Source: JBJYIN01 sp046237015 (GTDB taxonomy: Bacteria; Pseudomonadota; Gammaproteobacteria; Enterobacterales; Enterobacteriaceae). Taken from it: DNA of 64,000 nt. This document shows, piece by piece, positions 41,701-49,133 of this stretch (position 1 is its first letter; every line of letters starts with the position of its first letter). The notes under the pieces were generated by a model. It had not been told where the DNA came from. It worked only from the letters and a program-made list of their open reading frames with translations, and did not search any database. The stretch covers positions 1 through 64,000 of the forward strand of contig NZ_JBJYIN010000009.1 of the NCBI RefSeq assembly GCF_046237015.1. The letters run 5' to 3'. A program made the position numbers and the translations under genes.

Positions 41701-42545
41701 GTATCAGCTTTCAGGATTGGCCTGCGTTACACCTTAATTGCCAGCAATGCTGGATTGTCGGACAGAATTTAGGGCGTATTCAGGGAACGCTACAGCCAGA
41801 GGCCGACCGTCTCACGCTGAGTGAAGGAGTGATTGATACGGGCAAGGCACGGCTGACGGTAAACGGCAGCTGGCAGGAAAATGCCGAAGGTGTGCGCACC
41901 GCATTGAAAGGCCGTCTGACGGGCGACAGTCTGGTACAAAATGCAGACTGGTTCGGCGTAAATACCCCACTACGTGCTGGCTCGTTCGATGTAGATTACG
42001 ATCTTTACTGGCGTGGAACCCCTTGGTCACCGGATATCGCTAGCCTGAGCGGGATTCTTCATACCCGAATAGGAAAAGGTGAAATTGCGGAAGTGGGAAC
42101 AGGTCAGGCGGGTCAACTGCTGCGCTTGGTCAGCTTTGATGCATTGTTGCGCAAGCTTCGCTTTGACTTTAGCGATACCTTTGGCAAGGGCTTTTATTTT
42201 GATGGTATCCGCAGCACGGCGTGGATTAAAGATGGGGTGTTACATACCGACGATATGTTAATTGATGGGCTGGAAGCGGATATTGCCATGAAGGGTGACG
42301 TTGATTTAGTCCAGCGACAGGTCGATATTGAAGCGGTCATTGCACCAGAAATTTCCGCGACCGTGGGTGTGGCTACCGCTTTTGCGGTCAATCCGGTGGT
42401 CGGTGCGGCGGTCTTTGCTGCCAGTAAGGTATTGGCTCCACTATGGAACAAGATTTCGCTGATCCGTTACCACATTTCCGGTAGCATCGATCAGCCGAAG
42501 ATTCAGGAAGTCTTACGCGAGCCGAGTAAGAAGAAAAGCGAATAG
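38715..42545 (+). CDS. yhdP: AsmA-like envelope protein YhdP
   Basis: A 1276-residue bridge-like protein anchored in the inner membrane by one N-terminal helix (about 8-30). The long periplasmic portion is repetitive and beta-rich (DUF3971, then AsmA-C like), forming a hydrophobic groove. In E. coli YhdP, TamB and YdbH are redundantly needed for phospholipid transport to the outer membrane. The start is a GTG at 38715 with AAGGAG 6 bases upstream, the best site in the area. The length is close to E. coli YhdP (1266). It lies 65 bp after rng and 59 bp before tldD. Confidence 0.95.
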   Translation: MRRLPGILFVTGATLIVMVALLVSGLRLVLPQLDHFRPQLVAWAQSVSGVPLEIGTINGRWESFGPTLEVDNFQTTLPESTWQVERITLALDVWQSLLHGRWQFRDLTFHQSRIDINTQLNEQGGERSRSLFEQEKLNDLFLRQFDHFDLRNSRISFLTPSGARAELHIPQLTWLNTDNRHRAEGQISLSSFNGQHGVVQVRMDLQDNQGLLDSGTLYLQADNIDMKPWLSRWMKNNTGLESADFSLAAWLNMRDGMIHGGDVLLNQGAATWKDDENDHRMSVEAMSLHVRRQENGWQMDIPALNVATDGVAWPKGQLSALWLPKNEAMLGPDHQEELSIRATHLELERIASLLPLLSTTTPTLKTRWASLQPKGTLESLALDIPLQQPEKSRFQGRWRDVSWQQWSYLPGINHFSGAVKGSAEQGQLDIELLDSTLPYGEMFRAPLEVGQAKGTIGWRNNPQGWELWSDGLDIQAKSLWANGDFHYRHPETGEPKLDILAGIRLTDAAEAWRYYPEPFMGKELVDYLSGALKGGQVDNATLIFAGNPQHFPYVHNEGQFEVWVPVKNAVFEFEPGWPALTQLDINLDFVNNGLWMFAPQAWLGKVEGKNISAIIPDYQKEKLLIEGELDGLGPEVNHYFQQTPLKSSVGAALEELKITGPVKGSLHLDIPLDGDDVRASGDIALNNNELYVNPLDITVKNLTGRFHYDNGNLRSETLNAHWLGQPMQVDFTTEEQENAFLVNVGLKGVWDPSRVSGMPKPLASQVSGAADWRSAVAITLPYKGKTTYNVDINADLTKVSSHLPRPLNKAAGERLPLQIGATGDLHGFTLNGLVGKDHRFNSQWLLKGNTVTLARGSWKSGADSQPALPENSSLVLDLPALDGESWLGLLPSARSSVGGNGVGGSFHFPTEVTLRTPELQLLGQQWHDLSIVSQNRLNGSEVVALGREIDATLEIPHRGLWRADIRHLYYNPQWKGNEATNPVALAEKTSPLNDPSISFQDWPALHLNCQQCWIVGQNLGRIQGTLQPEADRLTLSEGVIDTGKARLTVNGSWQENAEGVRTALKGRLTGDSLVQNADWFGVNTPLRAGSFDVDYDLYWRGTPWSPDIASLSGILHTRIGKGEIAEVGTGQAGQLLRLVSFDALLRKLRFDFSDTFGKGFYFDGIRSTAWIKDGVLHTDDMLIDGLEADIAMKGDVDLVQRQVDIEAVIAPEISATVGVATAFAVNPVVGAAVFAASKVLAPLWNKISLIRYHISGSIDQPKIQEVLREPSKKKSE

Positions 42546-42604
42546 CGATAGGGTGGCTAGCGTCGTGCGTTCACCTGATTTCATTTAATAAAGAGTGAAA
42601 AAAT

Positions 42605-44050
42605 ATGAGTCTGTCGTTTGTCAGTGAGCAATTACTCACCGCTAACAAATTGAACCTTAATGACCTTTCTTCCATATTGGGGTTATTAAATGAGCGTCGC
42701 CTTGATTATGCCGACCTGTATTTTCAGTCCAGCTATCATGAGTCGTGGGTGTTGGAAGATCACATCATTAAGGACGGCTCATATCATATCGATCAGGGTG
42801 TTGGTATCCGTGCGATTGATGGCGAAAAAACGGGGTTTGCTTATGCCGATCAAATTACGCTGAATGCGCTACATCAAAGTGCGCAGGCCGCGCGTAGTAT
42901 TGTTCGTGAACAAGGCAATGGAAAACGGCACACGCTAGGCGAGGTACCGCATCCAACGCTATATCCCCAACTTAATCCGCTCGATAGCCTGACGCGTGAG
43001 GAAAAGATTGCGCTGCTGCAACGTGCGGATGCCGTCGCCCGCGCTGCGGATAATCGTGTTCAGGAGGTAACGGCCAGCTTGACCGGCGTGTATGAACTGG
43101 TGCTGGTCGCGGCGACGGATGGAACGCTTGCTGCCGATGTTCGCCCCCTGGTGCGCCTGTCAGTAAGCGTTTTGGTTGAGTCGGATGGTAAACGTGAGCG
43201 CGGTGCCAGCGGTGGTGGTTCTCGAGGTGGCTATCACTACTTCTGGGAAACGGTTGATGGTGAACCTCGTGTGGAAGCTTGGGCAAAAGAAGCGGTGCGT
43301 ATGGCGTTGGTTAATCTGTCTGCGATTGCTGCGCCTGCGGGATCGATGCCTGTCGTTCTAGGTTCAGGGTGGCCGGGAGTCTTGTTACATGAAGCGGTTG
43401 GGCACGGTCTGGAAGGTGATTTCAACCGCCGTGGGACTTCCGTGTTTAGTGGGCAGATGGGGAAACCGGTGGCGTCTGCGCTTTGCACCGTGGTGGATGA
43501 CGGTACGATAGCGGGTCGTCGTGGCTCATTGGCGATGGACGATGAAGGTGTGCCGGGCCAGTATAACGTACTGATTGAGAACGGCATTTTGAAAGGCTAC
43601 ATGCAGGACAAACTAAACGCCCGCTTGATGGGCGTAGCGCCAACAGGGAATGGACGACGCGAATCTTATGCCCACTTACCTATGCCGCGTATGACGAACA
43701 CGTATATGCTGGCGGGGCAATCAACGCCAGAAGAGATTATCGCCAGCGTGGAATATGGTTTGTACGCGCCAAACTTCGGTGGTGGTCAGGTGGATATTAC
43801 GTCCGGTAAGTTTGTGTTCTCAACGTCAGAAGCTTATCTGATTGAGAATGGCCGTGTGAGCACGCCGGTAAAAGGTGCCACGTTGATTGGTTCCGGTATT
43901 GAAGCCATGCAGCAAATTTCCATGGTTGGTAACGATCTGGCGCTGGATAAAGGCGTTGGCGTATGCGGCAAAGAAGGGCAGAGTTTACCTGTCGGTGTTG
44001 GTCAGCCGACGCTGAAGCTGGAAAGCCTCACGGTGGGTGGCACGGCATAA
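42605..44050 (+). CDS. tldD: Metalloprotease TldD
   Basis: A 481-residue subunit of the TldD-TldE peptidase, which degrades unfolded peptides and processes microcin B17 and the CcdA antitoxin. The zinc-binding motif is HEAVGHGLEGDF (HExxxH, about residues 263-268). The partner TldE/PmbA is encoded at 44995 in the same window, closer than in E. coli, where the two genes are far apart. The terminator at 44075-44110 ends this long plus-strand block. Confidence 0.97.
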   Translation: MSLSFVSEQLLTANKLNLNDLSSILGLLNERRLDYADLYFQSSYHESWVLEDHIIKDGSYHIDQGVGIRAIDGEKTGFAYADQITLNALHQSAQAARSIVREQGNGKRHTLGEVPHPTLYPQLNPLDSLTREEKIALLQRADAVARAADNRVQEVTASLTGVYELVLVAATDGTLAADVRPLVRLSVSVLVESDGKRERGASGGGSRGGYHYFWETVDGEPRVEAWAKEAVRMALVNLSAIAAPAGSMPVVLGSGWPGVLLHEAVGHGLEGDFNRRGTSVFSGQMGKPVASALCTVVDDGTIAGRRGSLAMDDEGVPGQYNVLIENGILKGYMQDKLNARLMGVAPTGNGRRESYAHLPMPRMTNTYMLAGQSTPEEIIASVEYGLYAPNFGGGQVDITSGKFVFSTSEAYLIENGRVSTPVKGATLIGSGIEAMQQISMVGNDLALDKGVGVCGKEGQSLPVGVGQPTLKLESLTVGGTA

Positions 44051-44074
44051 CCGGTCAATCTCTACCGTTGCAAC

Positions 44075-44110
44075 AAAAAACCGCGCACTGGCAGACAGGC
44101 GCGGTTTTTT
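44075..44110. terminator. Bidirectional terminator between tldD and darP
   Basis: AAAAAACCGCGC (44075-44086) and GCGCGGTTTTTT (44099-44110) form a perfect 12-bp stem. It is placed between convergent tldD (plus) and darP (minus). Confidence 0.92.
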
Positions 44111-44134
44111 GTTGGTCACTTCTAGACGGGATGT

Positions 44135-44686
44135 TTATGCATCACCTTCTGACAACTCTCGCAGGTATTGAAAGATCTGCCGGAGTGATTTTGGTGGTTT
44201 ATTTGTCGCTTTCTCTTTTTGCGCGTTGCGCACCAGTGAGCGTAACTGCTGGCGATCAGCATGGGGATAAAGCGCTAAAACATCAGGAATCGCATCATCG
44301 CCTTCGGCGATCAGACGATCGCGTAGCGCTTCGAGCTTGTGAAAAACGACTACCTGCTGGTTGTGACGGTTTTTGAGTTTATCCAGCGCAGCCTGAATAG
44401 GCTCAGGATCGCGGGCGCGCAGCAATTTACCAATCAGTTGCAGTTGTCGGCGGCGACCTTCTTTTTTAATGCGCTGCGCTAATTCAACGGCAGCCCGCAG
44501 ATCATCGTCCAGCGGGATTTTTTCCAGCGCGTTTTTGCCCAGATCCACCAATTCAGCACCGAGTTCTTTTAACGCTTCAGCATCGCGCTTTATTTCGCTT
44601 TTACTGACCCAGATAATTTCGTCATCATCATCGTCTTCCTGATTATCTGGGACGTCATTCAGCCAGTCTTCGGGTTTTTGCTTCAT
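44135..44686 (-). CDS. darP: 50S-associated ribosome biogenesis factor DarP (YjgA)
   Basis: A 183-residue DUF615 protein that binds late 50S precursors. It has an acidic N-terminus (DNQEDDDDDEIIWVSKSEIKRDAEAL), then a helical body (LAQRIKKEGRRRQLQLIGKLLRARD) and a basic C-terminal region (LRSLVRNAQKEKATNKPPKSLRQIFQYLREL). It is divergent from pmbA, as in E. coli. Confidence 0.95.
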   Translation of the reverse strand: MKQKPEDWLNDVPDNQEDDDDDEIIWVSKSEIKRDAEALKELGAELVDLGKNALEKIPLDDDLRAAVELAQRIKKEGRRRQLQLIGKLLRARDPEPIQAALDKLKNRHNQQVVVFHKLEALRDRLIAEGDDAIPDVLALYPHADRQQLRSLVRNAQKEKATNKPPKSLRQIFQYLRELSEGDA

Positions 44687-44994
44687 GGGTGGCTCCTAAA
44701 AATATCCGAGGGGGAGAAGTATGATTGCAGTACATGACAACCCCGGAACGGCGGACAGCGTGCCCACCATAAAAAAGAGGCTGATACTAACAGGTTTGGG
44801 CTTTGTGCGAAATTGTCTGTAGATCCTGTTAGACTCAGGAACACTATGCTACACCTTTTTATGCAGATGGATGACGGTAGATCGCGTGGAAATATTTCAT
44901 GTGAGGCAGAGGTTCTATCGTGCGGTATGCCAGCAATGTGTGTCGGCTCTGCGTCATCTGTCGAAATGATCCACCCACATATTATGGCAGAACA
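44687..44994. other. Divergent intergenic region between darP and pmbA
   Basis: 308 bases between the darP and pmbA starts. Both promoters should be here, but no clear hexamer pair or operator was recognised. A frame running through it in continuity with pmbA (from 44920) is not conserved in PmbA. Confidence 0.4.
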
Positions 44995-46335
44995 ATGACA
45001 ATAATCACTCAGGTTGCACAACAGCGCGAAGCGTTGGAACAAGCGGTTGCACAGGCACTGGAGCTCGCGCGAATGGGGTCTGATGCGGCTGAGGTTGCGG
45101 TGTCTAGAACGACGGGCATTGGCGTGAGTACGCGTTATGGTGAAGTTGAAAATGTTGAGTTTAACAGTGATGGGGCGTTGGGTATTACGGTGTACTACCA
45201 GCAACGTAAAGGCAGTGCGTCATCAACCGATCTAAACCCGGATGCTATCGCGCGTACCGTGCAGGCTGCGCTGGATATTGCCCGTTATACTTCCGCCGAT
45301 CCTTGTGCTGGACCGGCAGATAAAGATCTGTTGGCTTTCGATGCGCCAGATTTGGATCTGTTTCATCCGGCAGAATTGGACGCCGAGCGAGGTATTGAGC
45401 TTGCTGCTCGTGCCGAGCAGGCGGCATTAAAGGTTGATAAACGGATCACTAATACTGAAGGTGGCAGTTTTAATAGTCATTACGGTATTAAGGTCTTTGG
45501 TAATAGCCACGGTATGCTGCAAAGCTATTGTTCCAGTCGCCATTCCATGTCGAGCTGTGTGATTGCCGAAGTGAATGGAGAGATGGAGCGTGATTATGCC
45601 TACACCATTGGCCGTTCATTGGAGGATTTGCAATCGCCAGAGTGGGTGGGGGAAGAGTGTGCTCGCCGCACGCTATCACGCCTGTCTCCGCGTAAGCTAC
45701 CTACGATGCAAGCACCGATATTGTTTTCAGCCGAGGTGGCAACAGGGCTGTTTGGTCATCTGGTTGGTGCCATTAGCGGTGGCAGCGTGTATCGCAAGTC
45801 GACGTTCTTGTTGGATAAGCTAGGACAGCAGATTCTACCGGAATGGCTGACGATTGAAGAACTCCCCCATTTGCGCAAAGGATTGGCTTCAACGCCATTT
45901 GACAGTGAAGGTGTTCGAACTCAACGGCGTGAGATTGTAAAAAATGGTGTTCTGCAAACCTGGTTGTTGACCAGCTATGCGGCGCGCAAATTGGGTATGA
46001 AGAGCACGGGGCATGCGGGCGGTATCCATAACTGGCGTATTGCCGGGCAAGGCCTTGATTTTGATGGTCTGCTCAAACAAATGGGTAAAGGTTTGCTGGT
46101 AACCGAGCTCATGGGGCAGGGCGTCAGCGGTGTGACGGGTGATTATTCCCGTGGCACATCCGGTTTCTGGGTGGAAAATGGTGAAATTCAGTATCCGGTG
46201 AGTGAAATCACGATTGCGGGTAATCTGAAGGATATGTTGCGTAATATTGTCACGGTAGGAAACGACATAGAAACACGTAGTAATATCCAGTGCGGCTCGG
46301 TATTGCTGCCTGAAATGAAGATTGCGGGAGAATAA
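44995..46335 (+). CDS. pmbA: Metalloprotease PmbA/TldE
   Basis: A 446-residue partner of TldD. It has the same fold (EVAVSRTTGIGVSTRYGEVENVEFNSDGALGITVYYQ near the N-terminus, TGHAGGIHNWRIAGQG and GDYSRGTSGFWVENGEIQYPVSEITIAGNLKDM near the C-terminus) but no HExxxH zinc site. This is normal, since TldE is the non-catalytic half of the heterodimer. I chose the ATG at 44995, giving an N-terminus comparable to E. coli (450 residues). The ribosome-binding site there is weak, so the exact start is less certain than the gene. Confidence 0.95.
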   Translation: MTIITQVAQQREALEQAVAQALELARMGSDAAEVAVSRTTGIGVSTRYGEVENVEFNSDGALGITVYYQQRKGSASSTDLNPDAIARTVQAALDIARYTSADPCAGPADKDLLAFDAPDLDLFHPAELDAERGIELAARAEQAALKVDKRITNTEGGSFNSHYGIKVFGNSHGMLQSYCSSRHSMSSCVIAEVNGEMERDYAYTIGRSLEDLQSPEWVGEECARRTLSRLSPRKLPTMQAPILFSAEVATGLFGHLVGAISGGSVYRKSTFLLDKLGQQILPEWLTIEELPHLRKGLASTPFDSEGVRTQRREIVKNGVLQTWLLTSYAARKLGMKSTGHAGGIHNWRIAGQGLDFDGLLKQMGKGLLVTELMGQGVSGVTGDYSRGTSGFWVENGEIQYPVSEITIAGNLKDMLRNIVTVGNDIETRSNIQCGSVLLPEMKIAGE

Positions 46336-46367
46336 TTCGGTTTGTTTTCTCAACGCTGAGAACCGTC

Positions 46368-46400
46368 ACCGTCGGCATTGTCCGACGGTTTGTCATTTTT
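46368..46400 (+). terminator. Intrinsic terminator after pmbA
   Basis: ACCGTCGG (46368-46375) and CCGACGGT (46382-46389) form an 8-bp stem with a 6-base loop, followed by TTTGTCATTTTTTC. It is 33 bp past the pmbA stop and faces convergent rnk. Confidence 0.85.
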
Positions 46401-46419
46401 TCTGCTGCGCGGTCACCGC

Positions 46420-46830
46420 TTAGCGATGGTATTCACCCGCAGCTTCAGGCTGATAAAGCAACTCCAGCACTTCGATATGTGTTTCTTCCCCATTCGGCAA
46501 CTGCCAGACAATGGTATTCCCCACATGCATTCCCAGCAGTGCCGCCCCCAGAGGAGCCATGACAGACAAATGTTCTTTGCTGTCTTTCACGGTTGCCGGA
46601 TAAACCAGCGTGCGGATGTGTTCCTCATTAGCGATCAGATCGCGGAAACGCACCCGACTGTTCATCGTGACCACATCCGAAGGGATATTGGCGGAAGGTA
46701 AGATCTCCGCACGATCAAGCTCGTCATTCAAAGCCTGAGCGATATTGCTGCCAGCAAAAGCGGGCTGCTCCAGTAACATATCCAGACGTTCTGCGTCCAA
46801 TTCACTGATTGTCAGGTTAGGTTTCGTCAT
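46420..46830 (-). CDS. rnk: Regulator of nucleoside diphosphate kinase (Rnk)
   Basis: A 136-residue protein with an N-terminal coiled-coil-like helical part (residues 1-50) and a C-terminal GreA/GreB-type FKBP-like domain (SRVRFRDL, LSVMAPLGAALLGMHVGNTIVWQLPNGEETHIEVLEL). Rnk binds RNA polymerase and affects nucleoside diphosphate kinase and alginate production in Pseudomonas. The length matches E. coli Rnk (136). In this genome it lies beside pmbA and borders a block of unknown genes. Confidence 0.94.
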   Translation of the reverse strand: MTKPNLTISELDAERLDMLLEQPAFAGSNIAQALNDELDRAEILPSANIPSDVVTMNSRVRFRDLIANEEHIRTLVYPATVKDSKEHLSVMAPLGAALLGMHVGNTIVWQLPNGEETHIEVLELLYQPEAAGEYHR

Positions 46831-46869
46831 ACTCCTCTCCAGTTGTTATTTCCAGATGACGTAAAAGCA

Positions 46870-46898
46870 ACACCCCCGCGCCAGTGGAGCGGGGGTGT
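46870..46898. terminator. Perfect GC hairpin upstream of rnk
   Basis: ACACCCCCGC (46870-46879) and GCGGGGGTGT (46889-46898) pair over 10 bp with a 9-base loop. On the minus strand TTGCTTTTAC follows, so it could end transcription from the unknown-gene block before rnk. It lies 40 bp upstream of the rnk start. Confidence 0.6.
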
Positions 46899-47194
46899 AT
46901 AAGAAAAATAGATGTAAGAGGATAGTAGGTGCTTCTGAGGAGAAAGAAAAGAGATCTCTATCACGAAGGACAGTAAACTCCCCGTATCATTGGGCTATTT
47001 CTGACATGGGAATACTTCCTATGCAATATAATTCATTGAATAATAATGGTTTTAAATCGACGCTTGTCGAGTTTGTTAACATGCTCGACCAGCGTTGGTC
47101 AGGCTAGCCCTTTGCTTGTACCTGCTATGAATTGGTTGCGGTCAGTTTCAGCTTTACGGTGTTCAATCGCGTTGTGTCCAGAGTCGTGCTGCAC
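46899..47194. other. Gene-free stretch at the edge of the unknown-gene block
   Basis: About 300 bases with mixed composition. On the minus strand, directly after the stop codon at 47195, the same frame stays open for 31 more codons (VQHDSGHNAIEHRKAETDRN...), then for another 20 after a further stop. This may be debris of an older gene, but I cannot identify it. Confidence 0.35.
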
Positions 47195-47641
47195 TCAATC
47201 AGCGTCGTATAAAACGATGCCGTCACGACTAAAATGAATATTATTATTTTTCAATTCACTGAATAAAGTAGAGATGAAGCATTCAGCTTGCTTAACAAAG
47301 TTAATATAACTCATGTTTTCGTAATACGTGTCACACCAAACGCTGGACAATCTCCAGCCGCTTTGATTTTCCTGGAAGGATAATATAGGCCCATCTTCAT
47401 AGTCCATTGAGTAATAGATAAAATCGCCGCTTCCTGCTGATATCCAGTCAGTTAGCTCTTTAGCTAACTCAAGTAATAAAATACCGGATTCGTTAAAAAA
47501 TACGTCATCATTTATTTCTATTAGTAAGTGGCCTTCTATTTCTGATAATAGTTTCGGTCCAGAATGACGAGAGCGGATAATTATGCTATTAAAATAAATT
47601 TTTATTTTTTGTTTGTCGTAAAAGTATTCCATATTTTTCAA
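47195..47641 (-). CDS. Hypothetical protein, immunity-like
   Basis: A 148-residue acidic protein without signal peptide or membrane helix. It is rich in aromatic residues (MEYFYDKQKIKIYFNSIII, DFIYYSMDYEDGPILSF, WRLSSVWCDTYYENMSYINF), a pattern common in small cytoplasmic immunity proteins of CDI, Rhs and related toxins. I do not recognise the family with certainty. The GC content is far below that of the flanking housekeeping genes, a sign of horizontal origin. A second Met three codons in could be the start. The gene is on the same strand as the other small genes to 49712. Confidence 0.6.
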   Translation of the reverse strand: MKNMEYFYDKQKIKIYFNSIIIRSRHSGPKLLSEIEGHLLIEINDDVFFNESGILLLELAKELTDWISAGSGDFIYYSMDYEDGPILSFQENQSGWRLSSVWCDTYYENMSYINFVKQAECFISTLFSELKNNNIHFSRDGIVLYDAD

Positions 47642-47708
47642 TTAGTCCATCGAAACTAACGTTTCGCGTTGTGAAATACGTTAAGTTTTTTCCTGAAATT
47701 TAAATTAA

Positions 47709-48143
47709 TTAGAGTGGAAAGTCACTGTCACAAATAATTTCAGCTAAATATCCATGATTTCTAAATGCATCTAATATCCTCTTTGATAAATTTCTTTGAT
47801 ATTCCATATCTGTTTCAGTAATAGGAAATATAGATATTTCATACTGATAGAACATCCACCCATCTTCATCATAGAGTTTGTTATTATCATGCTCAAAATT
47901 CTTCTCTAAGACCAACCTGTTTTTATCCTCTAAAAAGGAAAGTGCAGTACTTCTTGTTAAATGAGGTAATATTTCACCCATAAGATTTACGGTTTCTAAG
48001 GCACTACGCCCTGTATTGACTGCAATCGAAAATCTTGTATCTATCTCGTGCTTTTTTTTCATAATAAGTTGTGTTTTTTCTTGGTTTTTCCAAATGGTAC
48101 GGATTTTGACGTTAGAGATATATTTCACAGGAATCATCATCAT
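47709..48143 (-). CDS. Hypothetical protein coupled to an upstream small gene
   Basis: A 144-residue soluble protein of unknown family. The N-terminus (MMMIPVKYISNVKIRTIWKN) has no signal peptide; the centre is charged (LEDKNRLVLEKNFEHDNNKLYDEDGWMFYQYEISIFPI), followed by a helical end. Its start overlaps the stop of the 78-residue gene upstream by 4 bp (ATGA), so the two are translated together and may act as a pair. The context (low GC, minus-strand array of small genes) suggests an immunity or toxin-neutralising role, but nothing in the sequence proves it. Confidence 0.6.
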   Translation of the reverse strand: MMMIPVKYISNVKIRTIWKNQEKTQLIMKKKHEIDTRFSIAVNTGRSALETVNLMGEILPHLTRSTALSFLEDKNRLVLEKNFEHDNNKLYDEDGWMFYQYEISIFPITETDMEYQRNLSKRILDAFRNHGYLAEIICDSDFPL

Positions 48144-48376
48144 TTTAATAATTCAATCAATTTTAAAATGTTTTGATATTCATTGTTATGAAAGTATCCA
48201 TTCGCCAAATAACCACAAAAATTTCTATGTAGATTCTCCAACTCAGCGTTATTTAAGGTTTTACTTTGTAACACCCGCACCGCTGATTTATAAAAATCAA
48301 TATGCTGAACGTGACTATTATTTTCTGCATCAATGATGAGATCGGTTAATATATCGATAGCATTATTTATTTTCAT
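48140..48376 (-). CDS. Small helical hypothetical protein
   Basis: A 78-residue, probably all-helical soluble protein (MKINNAIDILTDLIIDAENN, then KSAVRVLQSKTLNNAELENLHRNFCGYLANG). It is of the size and character of colicin/CDI immunity proteins, although no family is recognised. The start lies only 7 bp after the stop codon of an open frame fragment (48384-48626), the spacing expected between a toxin tail and its immunity gene. The stop overlaps the next gene by 4 bp. Confidence 0.58.
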   Translation of the reverse strand: MKINNAIDILTDLIIDAENNSHVQHIDFYKSAVRVLQSKTLNNAELENLHRNFCGYLANGYFHNNEYQNILKLIELLK

Positions 48377-48383
48377 AATAGAC

Positions 48384-48626
48384 TCATTCGTTGATTCTAT
48401 CAGTTATCTGATCCCTTTTCCCCTCAGACACGCTACCGCCACGCTGTGACTTGCCAGTCTGCCTGTGTGACATCATAGCAGCGTCAACCGCCGCTGACAT
48501 TAGCCATTTGGGTTTTTGGAGACGTATGCATCGCTTTTCATCTTGCTTGAGCGAAAACGATGCAGATTGCGAAATAAATAACGGATAAAATAGGATCGAA
48601 AGGATGATTAGAACACTTTCAGCTTT
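48384..48626 (-). pseudogene. Open-frame remnant, possible tail of a toxin gene
   Basis: Eighty codons are open on the minus strand without a credible start, ending at TGA 7 bp before the small helical gene. The last ~45 residues (KPKWLMSAAVDAAMMSHRQ..., then a basic Gly/Ser-rich tail) are distinctly more GC-rich than the neighbours. This fits the 3' remnant of a larger gene whose 5' part was lost. The family is not recognised and a chance open frame cannot be excluded. Confidence 0.3.
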
Positions 48627-48642
48627 TTATTCGATCATAACT

Positions 48643-48993
48643 TTATTTTTTACCTTTAGACTTTATTTTTCCATACAGGTAACTGGCTGAAATTAACTTG
48701 TCTATAAGTTCGGCGTCATCTGGCCAATCTAAAGCGAATCGGGGGTATCCGGGTTTATAAATACTCGGGTCCATGATTTTTATCATTTGTTTTAACTCTA
48801 ATGCTGTTTTGTTTAAAAAACTTATAGATAACGGTGCTGGTTGATTATTTTTATGTAACTCAAGCGCATCATAAACAGCATCTAAAGTCTCTTTTAAAAC
48901 TATCTCGACAGATTGACTCATAGCAAAGAGTATCCATATTTTGATTGAGGTAAAATTTTTCTCTACTAAATCGATATACCCTAAATAATTCAA
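48643..48993 (-). CDS. Hypothetical protein, 5' end altered by an ERIC element
   Basis: A reading frame of 116 residues ending IKSKGKK. Its nominal start (TTG at 48993) and first seven codons lie inside the terminal repeat of the ERIC element, so they were supplied by the insertion. Either the real gene begins at an internal Met (MSQSVEIVLKETLDAVYDAL, ATG at 48921, 92 residues) or the insertion removed the original N-terminus and left a fragment. The body is helical with a conserved-looking patch DPSIYKPGYPRFALDWPDDAELIDKLI. It is soluble, with no recognised family. Low GC and location suggest an immunity-type gene. Confidence 0.5.
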   Translation of the reverse strand: MNYLGYIDLVEKNFTSIKIWILFAMSQSVEIVLKETLDAVYDALELHKNNQPAPLSISFLNKTALELKQMIKIMDPSIYKPGYPRFALDWPDDAELIDKLISASYLYGKIKSKGKK

Positions 48994-49101
48994 GTTTCAG
49001 GAAGGCGGCAAGCGAAGGAATCCCGATGAGCTTACTTGAGTAAGTGATTCGGGTGACTGAACGCAGCCAACGCACATGCAACTTGAAGTATGACGGGTAT
49101 A
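48975..49101. repeat. ERIC (IRU) element, full length
   Basis: The 127-bp enterobacterial repetitive intergenic consensus has ends TATACCC (48975-48981) and GGGTATA (49095-49101) and the diagnostic core GAGCTTACTTGAGTAAGTGA. The right arm reads GCAACTTGAAGTATGACGGG. ERICs are non-autonomous elements that insert at TA and fold as RNA hairpins affecting neighbouring transcripts. Confidence 0.92.
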
Positions 49102-49133
49102 GGCCTATTTAACTAGAAGAATAGCACTTCTTA

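Noticed and set aside
46895..47107. 70-codon plus-strand frame beside rnk
   Set aside because: Basic, low-complexity translation with no start signal; it overlaps the hairpin at 46870-46898.
48975..49101. CRISPR or transposon interpretation of the palindromic repeat near 49 kb
   Set aside because: It is a single copy with the length, ends and core of an ERIC element; no spacer array or transposase is present.
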